64,000 nt of DNA from Paenibacillus selenitireducens (lineage in GTDB: Bacteria > Bacillota > Bacilli > Paenibacillales > Paenibacillaceae): the NCBI RefSeq assembly GCF_002021565.1, contig NZ_MSZX01000008.1, positions 293,757 to 357,756 of the forward strand, in the 5' to 3' direction. A program made the translations under genes and the position numbers. Below are positions 16,720 to 25,625 of the stretch, one piece after another. Positions within the stretch are counted from its first letter, which is position 1. Each line of letters begins with the position of its first letter. The notes under the pieces are model-generated. The model ran no database searches. It had not been told where the DNA came from and saw only the letters and a program-made list of their open reading frames with translations.

Positions 16720-18234
16720 TTATAGCAACGGCGAGAACAATCTTGCTGCAGATTCCAGGAATCGAACGAGAACTTTCTTCCGAGCGAACCGCTCCGAATC
16801 AATCCGTGACGTAAAGGTTAAATCCCGTTCAAAATCTTTTACCATCTTCTGCACGCTCTCCGTCCTTACTAATAAAGCCGTCACTTCAAAGTTCAAATGG
16901 AAACTCCGCATATCCATATTCGCCGTACCAACAGAAGCCGTCTCTCCATCAATAATAATCAACTTCGAATGCAGAAATCCACGTTCATACTCATAAATTT
17001 CGACGCCCGCTTTGATCAATTCACGGAAATACGAGTGCGACGCTAAAAATGGCAGCCATTTATCCGGCTTGGCCGGGAACAGAATACGTACTTCAATGCC
17101 AGATAAAGCCGCCAAGCGCAATGCTGTCAGAATGTCCTCATCCGGAATAAAGTAGGGGGTCGCCACCCAAATGGATTTTTTCGCCGAGGTAATCATGGAG
17201 AAGAATAGACTTTTCATCGTCGTCCATTCACTGTCTGGTCCGCTCGGAATGATCTGTACGGCACCCGGAGTACTCTCCACATCCTCAGGCGTGAAGTATT
17301 CAGGACGCAAGAACGATTTACCCGTCATGTAATGCCAGTCCTGCAAAAAAATAATTTGCAGCGTGCGCACGGCTTGGCCTTTAATAATCATATGCGTATC
17401 ACGCCAGAATCCGTACGTCTTGCTTCGGCTTAAGTATTCATCACCAACATTTAGTCCGCCCATAAAACCTACATTGCCATCGATCACGACAATTTTACGA
17501 TGATTCCGGTAATTTAGTTTATTCGAGAGCAAGGGAAAACGAACCGGAACAAAGGAAACGACTTCGATTCCTGCCGACCGCATTTCTTGTAAAAAGGACT
17601 TCGGCAGCTGATAACTCCCCACCGCATCATAAAGAAATCTGACTTCGACGCCCGCCTGTGCTTTTTTGACCAGAATATCTTTGATTTGCGTGCCGATATG
17701 GTCATTCCGATAGATGTAATATTCCATATGGATATGATGCTGTGCCGACTCCAGCTCGCGAATTAAGGCTTCAAACGTTTTCTTGCCATTTGTGAGTATC
17801 TCGGTCTGACTTCCTGAGAAGGAAATCGTGCTTTTCGCAAGCTTCAAGGACAGACGGAACATCTTCTGCTGGTCCTCGGAGTAGCTTAGCATCTCCTCTT
17901 CATTCAGCAACACTTGCTGTTTATAACGCTGATAGGTCGCTTGATCGCGCAGTCCCTTTTCGTTGTATCGCCTCTGCTTCGTTCGATAATTTTGACCGAA
18001 AATGAGGTAGAAAACAAAGCCCACTACCGGAAGCAGGGCTAACAGCAAAATCCAAGCCATCGTACTGGATGGATGCCGATTCTCCATAAATATGATGAGT
18101 CCAATAAAGATAACCGTTAAGGAAGTCGATATGGTGACAAACGCGGGGACGGTATAGCCTAACACACCGATGCTCGAATACATAAACATGGTGAAAACAA
18201 GTAAAAAAACAACGAGCTTTAACAAACGATTCAT
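16720..18234 (-). CDS. cls: cardiolipin synthase
   Basis: 504 residues. Two N-terminal membrane helices are followed by two phospholipase-D HKD motifs: HRKIVVIDGNVGFMGG (about 225-240) and HSKLIIIDGETASVGTANMD (about 405-425). It condenses two phosphatidylglycerol molecules to cardiolipin and glycerol at the membrane. Length and domain order are normal for the Gram-positive enzyme. Confidence 0.95.
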   Translation of the reverse strand: MNRLLKLVVFLLVFTMFMYSSIGVLGYTVPAFVTISTSLTVIFIGLIIFMENRHPSSTMAWILLLALLPVVGFVFYLIFGQNYRTKQRRYNEKGLRDQATYQRYKQQVLLNEEEMLSYSEDQQKMFRLSLKLAKSTISFSGSQTEILTNGKKTFEALIRELESAQHHIHMEYYIYRNDHIGTQIKDILVKKAQAGVEVRFLYDAVGSYQLPKSFLQEMRSAGIEVVSFVPVRFPLLSNKLNYRNHRKIVVIDGNVGFMGGLNVGDEYLSRSKTYGFWRDTHMIIKGQAVRTLQIIFLQDWHYMTGKSFLRPEYFTPEDVESTPGAVQIIPSGPDSEWTTMKSLFFSMITSAKKSIWVATPYFIPDEDILTALRLAALSGIEVRILFPAKPDKWLPFLASHSYFRELIKAGVEIYEYERGFLHSKLIIIDGETASVGTANMDMRSFHLNFEVTALLVRTESVQKMVKDFERDLTFTSRIDSERFARKKVLVRFLESAARLFSPLL

Positions 18235-18307
18235 TCCAAGTTCCTCTCTTCTTAGGGCCTAACAACTGCAATATCAACTATACCCCATGAAGAAAAGGAA
18301 GGGAATG

Positions 18308-18640
18308 CTATTTCTTGCGGCTTCGTATTCCATGTAGGGTATGCTGCAGCAATGTAAAGGGGTGATGGAACAACATGCGAGGTCCGGCATAACGCATCAC
18401 AGCGCGAATTTCTGTACGCTTATCCGGTTTATAACAATGAATGGGACAAGCACCACAGGTCGTTTTGTTCTCGCCAAATCGGCAGTAGCTCAATCGGGTT
18501 TGGGCATAGGATAAAAGCTGCTCACAACTTGCACAGAGTTCCTCCCGTGTACCATGTTTCCCGCGACAGGCGATCTGAATCATTTGTTCCACTGTCTTCT
18601 TTTCACATGCGATACGCGGTCCGGTATTCAATCCGTTCAC
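18308..18640 (-). CDS. nitrous-oxide-stimulated-promoter (NosP-like) family, Cys-rich protein
   Basis: 110 residues from GTG 18640, which has GAGGAGG 4 nt upstream. The open frame extends to 18877 but would then run through the divergent TetR promoter, so the long start is unlikely. The sequence (EKKTVEQMIQIACRGKHGT...LCASCEQLLSYAQTRLSYCRFGENKTTCGACPIHCYKPDKRTEIRAVMRYAGPRML) matches the PF11756-type family, called nitrous oxide-stimulated promoter. Seven cysteines in C-x2-C-type spacing suggest a metal or iron-sulfur site. Its function is not established. Confidence 0.78.
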   Translation of the reverse strand: MNGLNTGPRIACEKKTVEQMIQIACRGKHGTREELCASCEQLLSYAQTRLSYCRFGENKTTCGACPIHCYKPDKRTEIRAVMRYAGPRMLFHHPFTLLQHTLHGIRSRKK

Positions 18641-18720
18641 GCTCCTCCTCTGGTCGGTATTCTCCCCATTGTGGTCATAAAATACGAATTCACGCAGTGA
18701 TGTTTGTCTATTCCCTCCTA

Positions 18721-18773
18721 TTGACTCCTCAAAAACGATATGATATATTTTTCCTTGCCTAACGATCGGTAGG
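18721..18773 (+). promoter_or_regulatory. promoter with TetR-type operator for tetR-ykkC-ykkD
   Basis: TTGACT (18721-18726), 17-bp spacer and TATATT (18744-18749) form a good SigmaA promoter. It is followed at 18758-18773 by a 16-bp near-perfect palindrome, CCTAACGATCGGTAGG, over the expected transcript start. A TetR-family repressor bound there would shut off its own operon. Confidence 0.7.
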
Positions 18774-18804
18774 TAGTTTGTATGCATAAAGGAGCCCTCT
18801 GAAC

Positions 18805-19386
18805 ATGGTAACTTCACAACGCATTTTGCAGGTTGCTCTCGAACATTTTGCCAAACACGGGTATAGCGGCGCTTCACTGTCCAAAATCGCGGAAGAGGTC
18901 GGCATTAAGAAGCCCTCGATCTACGCGCATTTTAAAGGGAAGGACGATTTGTTCCTACAAGTGTTGGATTACACGTTACGCGAAGAGTTTCAAGCAACGA
19001 TTCAATATCTGAAGCAGCATCGACAGGACTCGCTGCATGATTGTCTTTATGGTGTTCTCGCGCTCCAGCTTAATCGTTATGAAGAGAGCGTCTCGATGAT
19101 GTTCATGCTACGTGTTTCCTTCATACCGCCGATGAATTTGCACGAGCAGGTCATGCACCGATTTAATGCCCATTTAGAAGAGTGGGAACATGAATTGAAT
19201 CATACGCTTCAAGCCGCATGTGATGCAGGGGAGCTGCAGGTTACGGATCCAAACCAAGTGACAACAGCTTACCTCTGTCTATGCGACGGGGTTCTGACCG
19301 AGCTGTTGTATAGCGGCAAACCCAAAGCTTTCAAGCGGCTCGATGCTTCATGGATATATTTTTGGCGGGGAATCACGTCAACTTAG
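18805..19386 (+). CDS. TetR/AcrR-family repressor of the efflux pair
   Basis: 193 residues. The N-terminal helix-turn-helix (residues about 5-50: RILQVALEHFAKHGYSGASLSKIAEEVGIKKPSIYAHFKGKDDLF) is typical of TetR regulators, followed by an all-helical ligand domain. Ribosome site AAAGGAGCC. It lies 24 nt before ykkC, and the palindrome over its promoter suggests autoregulation relieved by a pump substrate. The ligand is unknown. Confidence 0.9.
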   Translation: MVTSQRILQVALEHFAKHGYSGASLSKIAEEVGIKKPSIYAHFKGKDDLFLQVLDYTLREEFQATIQYLKQHRQDSLHDCLYGVLALQLNRYEESVSMMFMLRVSFIPPMNLHEQVMHRFNAHLEEWEHELNHTLQAACDAGELQVTDPNQVTTAYLCLCDGVLTELLYSGKPKAFKRLDASWIYFWRGITST

Positions 19387-19410
19387 ACACACAATTGGGG
19401 GAAAAGAACA

Positions 19411-19743
19411 ATGAATAAACATTGGATTATGGTCTTTTTTGCGGCCATGTTAGAGGTGGTATGGGTCACTGGTTTGAAGCATTCCTCCACCTGGTATGAA
19501 TGGGCAGGAACTGCGCTCATCATTGCCATTTGTTTTACTGTATTCTTACGAGCATCCAAGGCTTTACCGTTAGGAACGGTGTATGCCGTATTTACTGGGC
19601 TCGGGACGGCTGGAACCGTCGTAGCTGAGATGACCTTATTCGGCGAACCCTTCAGTATCATGAAAGTCTTATTGATCGGACTGCTTCTTGCAGGCGTCAT
19701 TGGTCTTAAGGCCATTACGAAACCAAAGGAGGCTGAAGCTTAA
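19411..19743 (+). CDS. ykkC: SMR-family efflux subunit YkkC
   Basis: 110 residues with four membrane helices. The essential glutamate (Glu15) sits in MLEVVWVTGLKHS. The segment LPLGTVYAVFTGLGTAGTVVAEM closely follows Bacillus subtilis YkkC. SMR proteins of this type act as paired subunits exporting cationic compounds with protons; some export guanidinium. The stop codon overlaps the start of ykkD by one base, so they are translationally coupled. Confidence 0.9.
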   Translation: MNKHWIMVFFAAMLEVVWVTGLKHSSTWYEWAGTALIIAICFTVFLRASKALPLGTVYAVFTGLGTAGTVVAEMTLFGEPFSIMKVLLIGLLLAGVIGLKAITKPKEAEA

Positions 19744-20057
19744 TGGCTTGGTTATCCCTTATTATTGCAGGCTTCTGTGAGATTGGCGGCGTTATGGCCA
19801 TGAACCGCATTAACCGAGACGGCAAAATCATGTCGTATGTCTTGTTGGCGATTGCTTTTATATTCAGTTTCTCGTTCTTATCTTATGCGATGAGATCCAT
19901 TTCAATGGGAACGGCTTATGCCGTCTGGACGGGGATTGGCACCGCAGGCGGTGCTCTCGTAGGGATGCTGCTGTACGGAGAGTCGAAGGAATGGCGGCGG
20001 ATATTGTTCATCTCCATGGTACTTTGTTCCGCAGTAGGTCTCAAATTGTTAACGTAA
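19743..20057 (+). CDS. ykkD: SMR-family efflux subunit YkkD
   Basis: 104 residues, four helices, Glu13 in FCEIGGVMAMNRI. MGTAYAVWTGIGTAGGALVGMLLYGE and the C-terminus LCSAVGLKLLT match Bacillus YkkD closely. Its ATG overlaps the ykkC stop (TAATG). It should form the heteromeric pump with YkkC. Unlike many ykkCD loci, no guanidine (ykkC) riboswitch is seen upstream; control seems to be by TetR. Confidence 0.9.
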   Translation: MAWLSLIIAGFCEIGGVMAMNRINRDGKIMSYVLLAIAFIFSFSFLSYAMRSISMGTAYAVWTGIGTAGGALVGMLLYGESKEWRRILFISMVLCSAVGLKLLT

Positions 20058-20141
20058 GAGTTTACAACGTCCGATGTATCCACTATGCTCAGAGTAGTCT
20101 GCAACAAACCGAAGTTCATTTGTAAATGAGGTGTACGAAGG

Positions 20142-20822
20142 ATGGGCAAGTGGGGAACCACCATTATTTTTATTGTTTTGGCAGCTGTTTTAACGCAATG
20201 GATTCCGTTTTCTTCCTTTTTCAGAAACGTAGATACCATGATTCATGAATTTGGCCATGCACTGCTAACGTTGATCCTATCGGGAAAAGTCCTATATATC
20301 CACTTGTTTAGCGATCACAGCGGTGTAACCTACTCCTCTGTATCCTACTCTTGGCGCTTCATTCCGATTTCCTTAGCAGGGTACATCATGGCATCGGGTT
20401 TTACGGTTCTGCTGTTCGGGCTCTATGCAAAAGGTAAATCGCAGATCGGACTCATTCTATTATCCGGCATCGCCGCGTTAAATGTCATTTTCTTCGTACG
20501 GAATACGTATGGGGTCCTCTGGTGTATTGGATTTATCATCTGTAATATCATCGTGATTTACGTTCCCTGGGGTTGGCTTAGAGAATTCTACTTCACATTA
20601 ATCGCGTTCGTCGGATTGGTCGAATCGGTACTCGGGCCCATATACTTGGTGGTTACAGCCCTTCAGTCCCCGTCCCAAGCAGGAGATGCGACAAATTTAA
20701 GCCAACTTACGTTCATACCTGCAGCCATCTGGGCATTGATATTCTCCATAACCGCGCTACTCTGTGCCCGCTATGCACTCGGGTATTTCATGCAAGGCTT
20801 CCGCAGAAGTCGCCGAACCTAA
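20142..20822 (+). CDS. M50-type (PF13398-like) membrane metalloprotease
   Basis: 226 residues with about six membrane helices. A zinc-binding HEFGH motif lies at residues 35-39 (DTMIHEFGHALLTL), right after the first helix. This matches the M50B-like peptidase family found in Bacillota. Ribosome site GAGGTG precedes ATG 20142. It lies 84 nt downstream of ykkD with no visible terminator between, so read-through is possible, though no functional link is known. The substrate is unknown. Confidence 0.75.
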   Translation: MGKWGTTIIFIVLAAVLTQWIPFSSFFRNVDTMIHEFGHALLTLILSGKVLYIHLFSDHSGVTYSSVSYSWRFIPISLAGYIMASGFTVLLFGLYAKGKSQIGLILLSGIAALNVIFFVRNTYGVLWCIGFIICNIIVIYVPWGWLREFYFTLIAFVGLVESVLGPIYLVVTALQSPSQAGDATNLSQLTFIPAAIWALIFSITALLCARYALGYFMQGFRRSRRT

Positions 20823-20824
20823 TA

Positions 20825-20860
20825 AAAGGCAGTGAACCCGTCACACGGGTCACTGCCTTT
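20825..20860. terminator. bidirectional terminator
   Basis: AAAGGCAGTGAACCCGT pairs with ACGGGTCACTGCCTTT; it serves the M50 gene and the convergent symporter. Confidence 0.85.
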
Positions 20861-20870
20861 GTTATTGAGA

Positions 20871-22277
20871 TCACACGGATAACGCTGAATCGCCTGCATC
20901 CTCTGTACGATTCGGGCTGTTATAGACCGACACATCCAATTCCTTGGTCCACTTGCTCGTAATCAAACCGGATGTCATGGATCCGCTCACGTTCAATGCG
21001 GTACGTCCCATATCGATTAACGGCTCAACCGAAATCAACAATCCTGCAAGTGCGACTGGTAAGTTCAAGGTCGAGAGTACAATCAGCGCTGCGAATGTTG
21101 CGCCACCGCCTACACCGGCTACGCCGAAGGAACTTACCGTAACAACCGCAATTACTGTAGCAATGAAGCTAAAGCTGAATGGATCAATACCCGCTGTCGG
21201 CGCGATCATAATCGCCAACATCGCTGGATAAATCCCTGCGCAACCGTTCTGTCCAATGGATATTCCGAACGATGCGGAGAAGTTCGCGATACCATCGGAT
21301 ATCCCTAATTTCTTAACTTGTGTATCCACGTTCAATGGCAACGTACCTGCGGATGTCCGTGAAGTAAATGCAAAAGTCAATACTGGCAATGTTTTACGGA
21401 CATATGTCAACGGGTTCAGACCGTTTATTGCAATTAAGATCAAATGAATAATGAACATGACGATCAAAGCGACATACGATGCAATAACGAATTGCCCCAA
21501 TTTAGCGATTTCATCATAGTTGGTCGTCGCCGTTACCTTTGCGATCAAGGCGAGGATACCATAAGGTGTTAACCGAAGCACTAGTGTTACAATACGCATG
21601 ACAACGGCATAGACGGCTTCAACAAGCTTCGTAAATGTCTCTGCTTCTACCGGTTTCTTCTTCGAAATCCCGCGAAGCGCAACCCCGATGAACGCTGAGA
21701 AAATAACAACAGCAATCGTGGAAGTCGAGCGTGCACCTGTCATATCATCGAACGGATTTGAAGGAATAACATCTAATACTTGTTGCGGAAGTGTTTTATG
21801 TTCAACGTCAGCCAATTTACCTGTAAGGTACTCGCCGCGTTTCGTTTCTTTATCACCTTGTTCAATATTTACGGCTTTCAAGTTAAATCCTAGTGCAGAT
21901 GTAATCCCTACGGCAGCGGAAATCGCCGTTGTGAACAAAAGAATACCGATAACCAATGTACTGATCTTACCTACGCCCTTGTTGGCTTTGACTTTGATAA
22001 TCGCGGAGATAATCGACACCATAATTAACGGAATCGCAACCATCTGCAGCAACTTCACATACCCGTTACCCACTAAGCTGAACCAGTCTACAGAATCCGA
22101 AATCACATTTGACGTTCTACCGAAGATCAGTTGTAATGAGACCCCGAAGATAACCCCTAAACCAAGTCCCGTAAAAACCCGTTTTGAAAAACTAACATGT
22201 TTTTTTTGCATATACCAGAGAAGTCCGATTAAAGCAATCAAAATCACTACGTTCACTATCGTTGAAAGTAACTCCAT
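20871..22277 (-). CDS. tcyP: sodium/dicarboxylate-family symporter, probable L-cystine transporter TcyP
   Basis: 468 residues from ATG 22277, which has AAGGGGAGG 9 nt upstream; an ATG ten codons earlier lacks a site. It has the DAACS fold with SRTSAGTLPLNVDTQVKKLGIS, ASFGISIGQNGCAGIYPAMLAI and the GVAGVGGGATFAAL hairpin. The overall pattern and length fit TcyP/YhcL of Bacillus, a high-affinity sodium-linked cystine importer. Its own promoter lies at 22338-22366. Substrate assignment is by family resemblance; a glutamate or other dicarboxylate remains possible. Confidence 0.85.
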   Translation of the reverse strand: MELLSTIVNVVILIALIGLLWYMQKKHVSFSKRVFTGLGLGVIFGVSLQLIFGRTSNVISDSVDWFSLVGNGYVKLLQMVAIPLIMVSIISAIIKVKANKGVGKISTLVIGILLFTTAISAAVGITSALGFNLKAVNIEQGDKETKRGEYLTGKLADVEHKTLPQQVLDVIPSNPFDDMTGARSTSTIAVVIFSAFIGVALRGISKKKPVEAETFTKLVEAVYAVVMRIVTLVLRLTPYGILALIAKVTATTNYDEIAKLGQFVIASYVALIVMFIIHLILIAINGLNPLTYVRKTLPVLTFAFTSRTSAGTLPLNVDTQVKKLGISDGIANFSASFGISIGQNGCAGIYPAMLAIMIAPTAGIDPFSFSFIATVIAVVTVSSFGVAGVGGGATFAALIVLSTLNLPVALAGLLISVEPLIDMGRTALNVSGSMTSGLITSKWTKELDVSVYNSPNRTEDAGDSALSV

Positions 22278-22337
22278 TTCGAATTTCCTCCCCTTTATTT
22301 TCATCATCCGCGAGACCGAATCTCGTTTTCTGAGATA

Positions 22338-22366
22338 ACTATAATATAATAAATCCTACCTGTAAA
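22338..22366 (-). promoter_or_regulatory. SigmaA-type promoter for the TcyP-like gene
   Basis: On the minus strand TTTACA (22361-22366), 17-bp spacer and TATAGT (22338-22343). A small hairpin (ATCTC / GAGAT) follows in the leader. No S-box or T-box is visible. Confidence 0.5.
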
Positions 22367-22385
22367 GTATGAATTAAAAATAAAT

Positions 22386-22412
22386 AAAAGACGAACGGTT
22401 TGTTCGTCTTTT
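22386..22412 (-). terminator. terminator of the aldehyde dehydrogenase gene
   Basis: AAAAGACGAAC / GTTCGTCTTTT perfect 11-bp stem with a short loop, directly after the stop codon. Confidence 0.85.
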
Positions 22413-22416
22413 ACAC

Positions 22417-23955
22417 TTAATATCGCGACTTATTGCGGAGTGCTCGCAAAGCTCGAAACATCTGGATAACACTGCGTTTTTCACCATATAACCCTTCCAA
22501 TAATTGAAGGAACAGCGGATACTTGTCCGCATAGGGGAACCAGTGTAACTCCGTCTTCTTCTGCCCTAGATCCACAACAATTGATTTTTCATGACAGAAC
22601 ATCTGGAGCCCTGCGTCTCCGTGAGACCGCCCAATTCCGCTTGACTTCACGCCTCCAAAAGGAAGATGTGCATTGGCAATACTCACAGTAACATCATTGA
22701 TACATACGGACCCGGATTGGAGACCATTCGCAACGCGTTGACCACGTTCGACGTCATGTGTCCATATGCTGGCACTTAAGCCGTACGATGTATTATTCGC
22801 CAGCTCGATGGCTTCCTCCTCCGTGTCAAATGGCGTAATGCATAACACGGGACCAAAGGTCTCCTCCTGCATCACTCGCATACTTGGTTTAACATTGGTC
22901 AAAAGGATCGGGGCCACTTGCAGCCCTCGTTTGAGCTTCCCATCTACAGGTCGCTGTCCGAATTCTAAGGATGCCCCCTGATCAAGCGCATCATCAATAT
23001 GCGTACGGATAATTTCAATTTGTCGCGCATGAGTCATCGAACCAAGATCCGTATCCTCGCGATTATTCTGCTTCAACGATTCTAACTCACGCTTCAAGCG
23101 CGCAATAAATTTATCATAAATGGGACGTTCCACATAAATTCGTTCGACCGACATACAGATTTGTCCGCTATGGGTCAATGATCCCCAGACCGCACCTCGT
23201 ACCGTCCGCTCTAGATGCGCGTCTTGAAACACAATCATCGGGTCTTTGCCGCCCAATTCTAAGGTGGTAGGAATCAGCCGCTTGGCTGCCTCCAATTGAA
23301 TATGCTTGCCTGTTGTCACCGATCCCGTAAAGAAAATATAGTTCGGACTTGCTGCGACGAGAGCCGCTCCGATGGCTGCATCCCCTTGAACTACCTGGAC
23401 AAGACCCTGCGGAAAACCCGCAGCGGCAAATAGCTTCTCCATCAATTGCCCAATTAGCGGCGTGACTTCGGAGGGCTTAATGATGACGGCATTCCCCGCC
23501 ATAAGCGCACTAAGTGCAGGAACCATCGCCAGATACAGCGGGAAATTCCAAGGGGAGATCACGAGCACGACTCCCCGGGGCTCATAAGCGACATAGGAGC
23601 TTTTCCCCCTCATCATCAACGGTGTCTTTACTTTTCGTGTACGAAGCTCCTTCTCGGCCGTTCGTTCGGTATGCAAAAGCCAGTCAAGCAAGACCATCAG
23701 CTCAGAGGACAACGCCTCGACCTTCGGTTTGCCCGTGCTCCATGAAATCTCCTGTGCGATGTCATCCGCATGCTCTACGATATAAATGCGAAGTTGACGT
23801 ATATAATTGATCCGCTCCTTTACTGACTTACTATTCCAGCCTTCAAAGGATTCCCAAGCATGTTCCATCACATCGTCCACTAGATAGGGCTCTATGGGTA
23901 GAACTAACTCGCCTTCCTCGCCTGTTGCCGGGTTCATTGCTCTCCAAGCTTGCAT
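22417..23955 (-). CDS. NAD(P)-dependent aldehyde dehydrogenase
   Basis: 512 residues from the second ATG (23955), 6 nt after AAGGGGG; the first ATG abuts the ribosome site. It contains the family motifs: VISPWNFPLYLAM, KPSEVTP, FTGSVTTGKHI (cofactor site), general base in LELGGKDP, and the catalytic Cys in SGQICMSVERIYVE. The C-terminus (PFGGVKSSGIGRSHG) is also typical, followed by about 55 extra residues. It oxidises an aldehyde to the acid; the substrate is not predictable. It diverges from ytxJ. Confidence 0.93.
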   Translation of the reverse strand: MQAWRAMNPATGEEGELVLPIEPYLVDDVMEHAWESFEGWNSKSVKERINYIRQLRIYIVEHADDIAQEISWSTGKPKVEALSSELMVLLDWLLHTERTAEKELRTRKVKTPLMMRGKSSYVAYEPRGVVLVISPWNFPLYLAMVPALSALMAGNAVIIKPSEVTPLIGQLMEKLFAAAGFPQGLVQVVQGDAAIGAALVAASPNYIFFTGSVTTGKHIQLEAAKRLIPTTLELGGKDPMIVFQDAHLERTVRGAVWGSLTHSGQICMSVERIYVERPIYDKFIARLKRELESLKQNNREDTDLGSMTHARQIEIIRTHIDDALDQGASLEFGQRPVDGKLKRGLQVAPILLTNVKPSMRVMQEETFGPVLCITPFDTEEEAIELANNTSYGLSASIWTHDVERGQRVANGLQSGSVCINDVTVSIANAHLPFGGVKSSGIGRSHGDAGLQMFCHEKSIVVDLGQKKTELHWFPYADKYPLFLQLLEGLYGEKRSVIQMFRALRALRNKSRY

Positions 23956-24035
23956 AGCCATCCCCCTTGACTTTTCACAATTATCTCCATCTTATAGCAT
24001 TTTAAGGTTAAAATATATGCCGAAGTTTCTGTATT

Positions 24036-24066
24036 TGCTATAATGATTATGTTAGAATGATTCTCA
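24036..24066 (+). promoter_or_regulatory. extended -10 promoter overlapped by Fur/PerR-like boxes (ytxJ)
   Basis: TGCTATAAT (24036-24044) is an extended -10 box. Over it lies CTATAATGATTATGT, which matches the PerR/Fur 7-1-7 pattern at 11 of 14 positions. Immediately after, TTAGAATGATTCTCA (24052-24066) matches the Fur box at 12 of 14. Binding of either metalloregulator would block transcription of ytxJ. Confidence 0.55.
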
Positions 24067-24101
24067 TCACTAAACAAGAACCGTAGAGAGGACGTGTCCC
24101 C

Positions 24102-24440
24102 ATGGAATGGAAAGAAATTACGACAGAAACCGAATGGAAAGATGTGCTGGGCCGCTCTTCTGAACGCAGTCAGCTCATCTTGAAACACAGTACGACTTGT
24201 CCTGTCAGTGCAAATGCGTTCCGCGAGTTCGAAGAATACATTGGAAAAGGCTCAAATAACGATGTCGATTATACACTCGTTAAAGTCATCGAAAGCCGTC
24301 CGGTATCCAACCAAATCGCAGAAGATTTAGGCGTGAAGCATGAATCTCCTCAAGTCATCTTCATCAAGAACAATGAAAAATACTGGACAGCCTCACACTG
24401 GTCGATTACCAAAGAGCATATTACAGCGGTTTTAGACTAG
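24102..24440 (+). CDS. ytxJ: bacillithiol-system redox protein YtxJ
   Basis: 112 residues, monothiol-type thioredoxin fold. The active site is Cys33 in STTCPVSANAFREFEEY, and the C-terminal SPQVIFIKNNEKYW-x-ASHWSIT is typical of YtxJ. In Bacillus it belongs to the general stress and bacillithiol system and is thought to act on mixed disulfides. Here its promoter overlaps Fur/PerR-like boxes, which fits oxidative-stress control. It has its own terminator and stands alone. Confidence 0.88.
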   Translation: MEWKEITTETEWKDVLGRSSERSQLILKHSTTCPVSANAFREFEEYIGKGSNNDVDYTLVKVIESRPVSNQIAEDLGVKHESPQVIFIKNNEKYWTASHWSITKEHITAVLD

Positions 24441-24455
24441 TACTCTGTTGTCGCA

Positions 24456-24491
24456 GCCTCACCATTCTTAGAAAAATGGTGGGGCTTTTTT
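24456..24491 (+). terminator. terminator of ytxJ
   Basis: GCCTCACCATT / AATGGTGGGGC stem followed by T6. Confidence 0.9.
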
Positions 24492-24616
24492 GTGTTGTCA
24501 TGAATTTCGATGCACATTTGTCCTCCATCTAAATATTCTAACAATAAAAATAAAATCCTTTATTTTACAGAATACAACTAATCATCCCTAACAATCAAGA
24601 AGAGGGAGGCGACTTC

Positions 24617-25603
24617 ATGACAAAGTATGTCATTATCAATGCGGATGATTTCGGGCTCTCCGCAGGCGTGAACCAAGGCATCATAGAGGCTCACGAAGCC
24701 GGCGTCATTTCAAGCGCATCCGTAATAACCAATATGCCAGGATGTAAAGGTGCCCTTGCCTATGCGCGCAGAACACCGACATTCGGAGTCGGGCTCCATG
24801 TCAATCTGACGGATGGTCGCCCCCTCTCGCCACCGCATACCGTACCCTCCCTGGTCTATCCAGAGAACGGCTTGTTTCATTCTCGCTACGAGACGTGGAA
24901 GTCAGAAGATATCGAACGAGAACTGCAAGCCCAATGGCAGGCTTTTCGTTCCGCCGGTCTTAAGCCTACCCATATCGACTCACATACCCATATCCATTTA
25001 CTTTATCCGGCCGTCTTCCAAGCCGTTGCTAAACTCGCGCTGCGTGAAATGGTGCCCATTCGATATCGTCCAGATCAAGCCTTGCTTGCGGATTCGACGA
25101 TTGCCATACGATCAACAGATCGATTAATTCTCGATACGTATCATGAGCCAGACGGTACGAAGCGCTTCTATCGATACCTGCAATGGCTAGAAGACGGTAC
25201 AACCGAAATCATGTGCCACCCGGGATATGTCGATGAGGAAATGCAGCGGCATACGCGATGGACGAAGGAACGGGAACTGGAGTTACATCATTTGATGCAT
25301 TCCGATATCCGATGTGTGCTGCAAGTGTACAATATACGATTAATTCATTACGGACAATTGCCTGAATCAAGTACATTCCATACGCCCTCGTTACCCTTAG
25401 AGGCACCCCCTGAATCATCAGGAATACAACCAGAAGAAATCCCTCCCTCACCCTTGCTCGCACACCCTCATACAGCACCTGATGATACACGCTCCCCTCG
25501 TTCCAAACCTAAACGAGCGATACGAAAACGAAAGAAGTCTCATACACCGAAGAAACGGCTTGGTACCAGAAAACGTCGATTTTCATCCAAAAAAGCCATG
25601 TGA
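24617..25603 (+). CDS. ChbG/HpnK (YdjC) family carbohydrate deacetylase with basic tail
   Basis: 328 residues. Residues 1-250 carry the YdjC fold with the metal-site segments NADDFG (8-13), GVGLHVNLTDGRPL, and HIDSHTHIHLL, plus MCHPGYVD. Relatives remove acetyl groups from chito-oligosaccharides or related sugars. The last 75 residues are unusual: a proline-rich stretch (EAPPESSGIQPEEIPPSP) and then a strongly basic end (KPKRAIRKRKKSHTPKKRL...KKAM). No signal peptide is seen. The basic end could bind nucleic acid or polyanionic wall polymer. Confidence 0.88.
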   Translation: MTKYVIINADDFGLSAGVNQGIIEAHEAGVISSASVITNMPGCKGALAYARRTPTFGVGLHVNLTDGRPLSPPHTVPSLVYPENGLFHSRYETWKSEDIERELQAQWQAFRSAGLKPTHIDSHTHIHLLYPAVFQAVAKLALREMVPIRYRPDQALLADSTIAIRSTDRLILDTYHEPDGTKRFYRYLQWLEDGTTEIMCHPGYVDEEMQRHTRWTKERELELHHLMHSDIRCVLQVYNIRLIHYGQLPESSTFHTPSLPLEAPPESSGIQPEEIPPSPLLAHPHTAPDDTRSPRSKPKRAIRKRKKSHTPKKRLGTRKRRFSSKKAM

Positions 25604-25625
25604 CAAACGGGAGTCTAGAAAAAAT

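Noticed and set aside
18641..18877. N-terminal extension of the NosP-like gene
   Set aside because: It would run through the divergent TetR promoter and operator; the family begins near the GTG with a strong ribosome site.
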